From Asterella californica (Eukaryota; Streptophyta; Marchantiopsida; Marchantiales; Aytoniaceae), in the NCBI GenBank assembly GCA_036924285.1, contig JAYKYS010000001.1, forward strand, positions 7,527,501 through 7,591,500: DNA of 64,000 nucleotides. Direction: 5' to 3'. Both the position numbers and the translations under genes were made by a program. The notes below the pieces were generated by a model that made no database searches, had not been told where the DNA came from, and worked only from the letters and a program-made list of their open reading frames with translations. Position 1 is the stretch's first letter. Each line of letters starts with the position of its first letter. Positions 59,571 through 64,000 of the stretch are shown piece by piece.

Positions 59571-59576
59571 CGAAGG

Positions 59577-60159
59577 ATGGCTTCTGCGGCTATAAAGGTT
59601 CAGGGGTCGATACTCATACTGCTGGGAGTGATAGCATCGGTAACTGCTAGTTCAAAAGAGGAGGACCTTGTCACTGAGCTGCCCGGCGTAAACGGTTTGA
59701 ACTCAAAGATCTACGCAGGATACGTTACAGTGGATGAGGAAAATGGTCGCGCTCTCTTTTACTACTGGAGGCTCAGAACAACTCCCAGATCAAACCTCTC
59801 ACGATGTGGCTTAATGGAGGTAAGGACGGGTGTGCACGTCTGGAGCTTAATAATGGTCTATCAGGAATTCATAAATGCCGTTAAGTTACTACACTCGAGC
59901 ACATATTCTGGTGTTGTTTCTGTAGACTGCCCTCACTTGCAAGAATTTAGTGCTTTCATGCTCAAAGTTACTACTGTCGTAGTCTATCTGCACATGTAGA
60001 TGGCCAAGATCTGACTGTCCTTCACTCACGTCGACTCTTTTCTGTTCGTTCGTCTCACAGGTCCAGGCTGCTCCAGTGTTGGAGTTGGGGCCTTCACCGA
60101 AACCGGCCCGTTCAACATGCACGAAGGTCCAGTGATCAATCCATATTCTTGGAACCAAG
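59577..60159 (+). pseudogene. SCPL copy B, exons 1-2, head-to-head with the complete gene
   Basis: Exon 1 59577-59819 and exon 2 60061-60159 match exons 1-2 of the complete gene, with the same signal peptide, splice sites and intron start. Exon 1 is 243 nt, not 247: TTCG is missing after TTTTACTAC at about 59768, which shifts the frame before the LNGG motif. Exon 2 keeps [20 protein letters not shown]. After intron 2 begins, the similarity stops at about 60220. Exons 3-6, including the nucleophile exon, are absent; homology resumes at 63869 in intron 6. Confidence 0.85.
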
Positions 60160-60261
60160 GTGAGCAGCTCAAGACCAGCGTATGTCCCACCTCGTTTCCA
60201 TCACCTTAAGGTGATTTCCCACTAGCAGTTTCCGGAAACTCTACAATAAGGGCCCACTCCC

Positions 60262-60366
60262 GAGGTCTACAGCTACCCCCACCTCCCATATATTCCGAGG
60301 TCTACACCTACCCCCACCTCCCATATATTCCGGGGTCTACAGCTACCCCCACCTCCCATATTCTAT
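60262..60366. repeat. 35-bp tandem repeat, three units
   Basis: GAGGTCTACAGCTACCCCCA...ATATTCC at 60262-60296, 60297-60331 and 60332-60366, with a few substitutions. It lies at the junction between SCPL-B and the copia remains. Confidence 0.85.
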
Positions 60367-60439
60367 AGGTCCTACTTTCACTTTGTACCAAGCTTCATTT
60401 TATTGGAAGACTGCTTGGTTATATCAGTTTCGTCACAGT

Positions 60440-63200
60440 GTAAAATTACAGTCAGTTATCATAAGTGACAACTTACTTTTTGATTCTCATAAGTTGAATA
60501 CTTCGAACTACTCTATTTGGAGAGCTAGGGTACAGGCCATACTTGCTGGATATGACTTGTGGAAGTTTGTTATTGATTTACATGAGAGACCCATTGTTGC
60601 TGAAGAAGTTATCGTTTGGGACAGTTGTGATCAGTTAGCACTTTCTGTTATCAAGATGCTGAACTTGTTGATATCCTAGATACAGAAACTTCGAAAGCAG
60701 CATGGGATACTTTTACCAAGAAACATGAAGTGGAGAAAGAAGGAAAGTTGAGCGTTCTTAAGGGTAAGCTCGCAATCTTGTAGATGCAAGAGGATAAAAG
60801 CATTGAGGATCATTTTATGACCCTCAAATCTCTCTTACAGGACATCAAAACACTAGGAGGAAGAGTTGAGGGTTCAGAGACTATTCATTCGTTTCTTGAA
60901 AGTCTCCCTCTTGCTTATGAGGCATTTGTGAAGGCTATGGAGGTACGTCCTGGAAAGATTGAGATGGACGAATTGGAGAGTTTGGGCTGCAAGAAGAAAT
61001 CAACATCGAACAGAAGAACAAACGAAAAGCAGCAAGTGACGAATCTGTTTTGCTGCACATCAACAAACAGAGGAGAAACTTTCAGAGGAAGAGGAAACCA
61101 TTTCCTCCCAACAAAAGGTGGAATAGTAGTGCTGGACCAGTCAACCAAGGAGGAGGCTCTTCGGCATATGCACAAGGTGACAAGAACCGTAAGATGGAAC
61201 CTGTCACTATTGTGATAAATCAGACCACTATGCTCGTGAGTGCAGATTGAAGGTAAAACACGAAGGTACTGATAAAGGCAAAAACAGAGCAAATTTTGCT
61301 CAGGCTAAGTCTCCAGATGAAGATAATGAGCAACTGTTTTTTACTGCTCTGTACACCAGTAAGTTAGATCATCCATGGTGGATAGATTCTGGAGCATCTA
61401 ACCATATCTCTTCCATTCGAGAGTGGTTCCACAACTTCCAGGAGATCACCACTGGACCAACAGTTGGTCTAGGAGATGGTGAGAGATAAGAAGTTAATGG
61501 ACAAGGTGATATTCACCTTCAACTACCTACTGGAGCAGTATTTTGAGTTGAGAGAGTTTGGTACATACCTGGTGTGATGCATAACTTGCTCAGTGTTGGA
61601 AGGCTAGTCCGAGCTGGTTTTTACATCAACTTCAACAACAAAGGCTGCATCATACAAGACAATCAAGGTGTAGTAGCAAGAGGTAATGTGATAGGTCATA
61701 TATATAAGCTTGAAGCTACTTCCTTATCTGAAGTTCTACTTAGTGCTATTGTACAAGACAAGACAGATCTGTGGCACATAAGGTTAAGTCACAAGAGTTC
61801 AGATAGAATGAACCTGCTATACAAGTTCAACCTAGTTGATGGAGTACAGAAATTTGATTCTTTTGACAAGCCATGTGAGATCTGCTTGAAGAGAAAACAT
61901 GTTCAGAAGAAGTTCTCTTCAGCAGCAAGAAGGACTACAGCTCCACTAGACTTATTGCATATAGATCTAGCATGACCCATTGATCCTCCATCATTAGGTA
62001 GAGTTGAATATTATCTTTTGATAGTTGATGATTACTCCCAAAAAATGTAGGTGAGGTTTTTGAGGAAGAAGAATGAAGCTTTCACACACATGAGAGACTT
62101 CATAACTGAAGTTGAGCTTCAGACTAGCAGAAAAATTCGAACAATCAGGAGTGACAGAGGAGGAGAATTTTTGTCCAAAGCAGCGGAGGCTTTCTACAAG
62201 TCCAAAGGCATCGTACGACAACTAAGTGCACCTTACACTCCACAACAAAACGGAGAGGTGGAGAGGAAGAACAGAGTGGTTGCTAAAGTAACCAGATGTC
62301 TATTCAAGGATGGAGGACTACCTAGGAAGCTGTGAGCTGAAGCAGTTAACACTGCAGTATACCTTCTCAATCGAAGTCGAACAAAGGTGGTGGAAGGTAT
62401 GAGCTCTGAAGAGACTTTCACAAGTATAAAACCTGATATCTCGAACCTTAGAGTTTTTGGGTGTAAGGCGTATGTACTGAGAGTTGATGAAGAAGTTAGG
62501 CGACTATTCTAAAGTTTGCACTTTCATAGGCTACTCTGAACAAACGAAGGGATATAGATTACTTGACAATAAAGAGAAGATTGCATTATTAGAGATGTTT
62601 CTTTGATGAGACAAATCATACTGCTCATCTTGAGGTAGAGAAGAAGGAGACTACCACTACCTCCAATGGTACTAGTCTAGCTTTCAGATTCTCTCTTTCT
62701 GATATGTTACAAGACAATCAATCTGATGAGAATGTACCAGAAGCTGTTAGAGGTGGTGTAGATGTTGATGTTGCTGAAACAGAACATATCGTGCACTCAC
62801 CTGAGTTGGTAGTAGATCTAGGAGATCTTGCCACACAAGTTACAGTTTCAGCTTCAGTACCTGAACAAGTGCTTCAACCACTTCCAAATCAAGTAAGAAG
62901 ATCTACTCGAACTAGGAGGCTACCTGCTCGACTTGCTGAGATGTGGTTACTGCATTGCAGAAAAATGATACTTGGTTCTTGACAACTCTTCTAGAAGAGA
63001 GGAAGTTGATTGAAACCAAATGGGTGTTTAAAACGAAGTATCATGCTGATGATACAGTTCAGAGGTATAAGGCTCGACTTGAAGCCAAGGCTATCTACAG
63101 CAGCAAGAGGAGGACTATGATGAGACATTTACTCTTGTAGCGAAGATGAGTTCTGTTAGGCTGCTAATAGCATATTCTATGCTTCAAAACTGAAAAGTAT
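60440..63200 (+). mobile_element. Copia-2: decayed Ty1/copia element inside SCPL copy B
   Basis: In order on the plus strand: Gag (LNTSNYSIWRARVQAILAGY, about 60495; IEDHFMTLKSLLQDIKTLGG, 60802), CCHC knuckle CHYCDKSDHYAREC in an offset frame near 61205-61245, protease WWIDSGASNHISS at about 61377, pre-integrase DLWHIRLSHKSSDRM (61767), integrase with VDDYSQ, IRSDRGGEF and PQQNGEVERKN (62026-62270), GCKAYVL (62460), and the start of reverse transcriptase (ETKWVFKTKYHADDTVQRYK, about 63015-63080), which then ends. Frames break repeatedly. I found no LTRs, so the element is truncated. Confidence 0.8.
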
Positions 63201-63229
63201 GGCAACTAGATGTGAAGAAAATTTTAGTT

Positions 63230-63868
63230 TCCTCTAAAAAGATCTATAAGGCCTTCAAATCGAGGGTCAAAGTTGGACAAAGTATGGTGACAGTTTGAAA
63301 CGAGGTCAAAATCGATCGAAAAAATTTTGCTGGAAAGACGGGTCCTCAGAATCCGCAGAAAACGTCTCTAACCCCCTCAAAACCCTAGTCAAAGATGAAT
63401 TTAAGGTAACTTGTCATCATCATGAAAAATCCAAGAAAAGGTGTATTCTACTTAACGTATTATTACTTGTATTCTACTGTCAAGAAGGGTACCATTCTTG
63501 ACAAGACACCATAGATGGGTGCCCTTGAAATCGTCAGAAAACCTCGAAAAACCCCTCAAAAACAAGTTTCAAACTCCCTGGAACTCTCAAAAGGGTCTCA
63601 AAACCGGAAAATTTCTAATCACTCACTTAACCCGCATTCTCGTTTTACTCTCCCAGTCAAGAGTACATCTGCATCCTCACTCAGACTCTCTTTTCCTTAG
63701 AATAAATCAGAGAGAACAGGGGAGTTACTACACAGATACACAAGAAGGAGATAGGAACAGACACACAAGAGGAAGAAAGAACTGAGCGGTCATAAGGACA
63801 GGTATTTCACACAGATAACTGAACATTTATAAAAGAAAAAGAACGTGAACTTATATTATCCTTCAACA
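63230..63868. other. No gene recognised
   Basis: Lies between the copia remains and the return of SCPL-B intron sequence. Phrases such as CCCCTCAAAAACAAG and CCCCTCAAAACCCTAG recur. It may be LTR or leader of another element, not proven. Confidence 0.3.
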
Positions 63869-64000
63869 AAACGGATGTTCCAATTCCCCTAACAGTTTCT
63901 ATATACTCCATTGAATGGGTATGTTTTCTGTTCTATCCCTCGATACGTCGCGTTTCAAGTAGTGCTGATCAAAACGGTTGAATTATTGGGATTATCTGGT
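63869..64000 (+). pseudogene. SCPL copy B resumes: intron 6, just before exon 7
   Basis: 63869-64000 matches the minus strand of 53927-53791 almost base for base (CGGATGTTCCAATTCCCCTA ... GGTTGAATTATTGGGATTAT). Exon 7 would begin just past the window edge, so downstream exons may still exist. Confidence 0.85.

Overview
This is nuclear DNA from a land plant, in a repeat-dominated, gene-poor stretch. The evidence is a multi-exon serine carboxypeptidase-like (SCPL) gene with GT-AG introns, Ty3/gypsy and Ty1/copia LTR retrotransposons, a plastid psbD scrap and a DNA polymerase lambda-type BRCT exon. I cannot prove the species. The mixture of plant genes with gypsy and pogo-type elements that look fungus- or oomycete-like would suit an early-diverging lineage such as a liverwort, but that is inference.

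Layout. 1-18539 is a nest of two related gypsy elements. Gypsy-1 (558-9080, + strand, two 1282-bp LTRs, 4-bp CCGT target duplication) sits inside the 3' LTR of Gypsy-2 (- strand, ends at 18539; its left end lies outside the window). 18540-29135 is old and decayed: two copies of a third LTR family bracket copia fossils, a pseudogene of an uncommon transposase family and an SCPL fossil. 30380-31990 is a 3' fragment of an SCPL gene. 33.4 kb holds a plastid insert. 35101-38650 is a better-preserved copy of the same transposase family, with a SAP domain, split by a solo gypsy LTR. 40713-47102 is a copia element with matching 258-bp LTRs and a very GC-rich, hairpin-filled stretch between protease and integrase. 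47.7-49.3 kb is a dead pogo-like transposon and 49.45-49.92 kb an orphan BRCT exon. 52097-56351 is the one intact cellular gene I can model: ten exons, 468 codons, SCPL, - strand. A head-to-head relative at 59577 is broken by a 4-bp deletion and has lost exons 3-6, where a decayed copia element now lies.

The main discovery-type result is in the gypsy elements. In both, protease and pol are in different frames, joined in the -1 direction at an identical GGGTTTT heptamer. In both, a stop codon in the pol frame lies immediately 5' of the heptamer, and a hairpin begins 6-7 nt 3' of it. That is the full signature of programmed -1 ribosomal frameshifting, kept in two clearly diverged elements.

Except for the SCPL gene the window is a record of transposition, decay and local duplication. 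At least four SCPL loci in different states (one complete, one broken, one 3' fragment, one fossil) show repeated duplication of this gene family in the neighbourhood.
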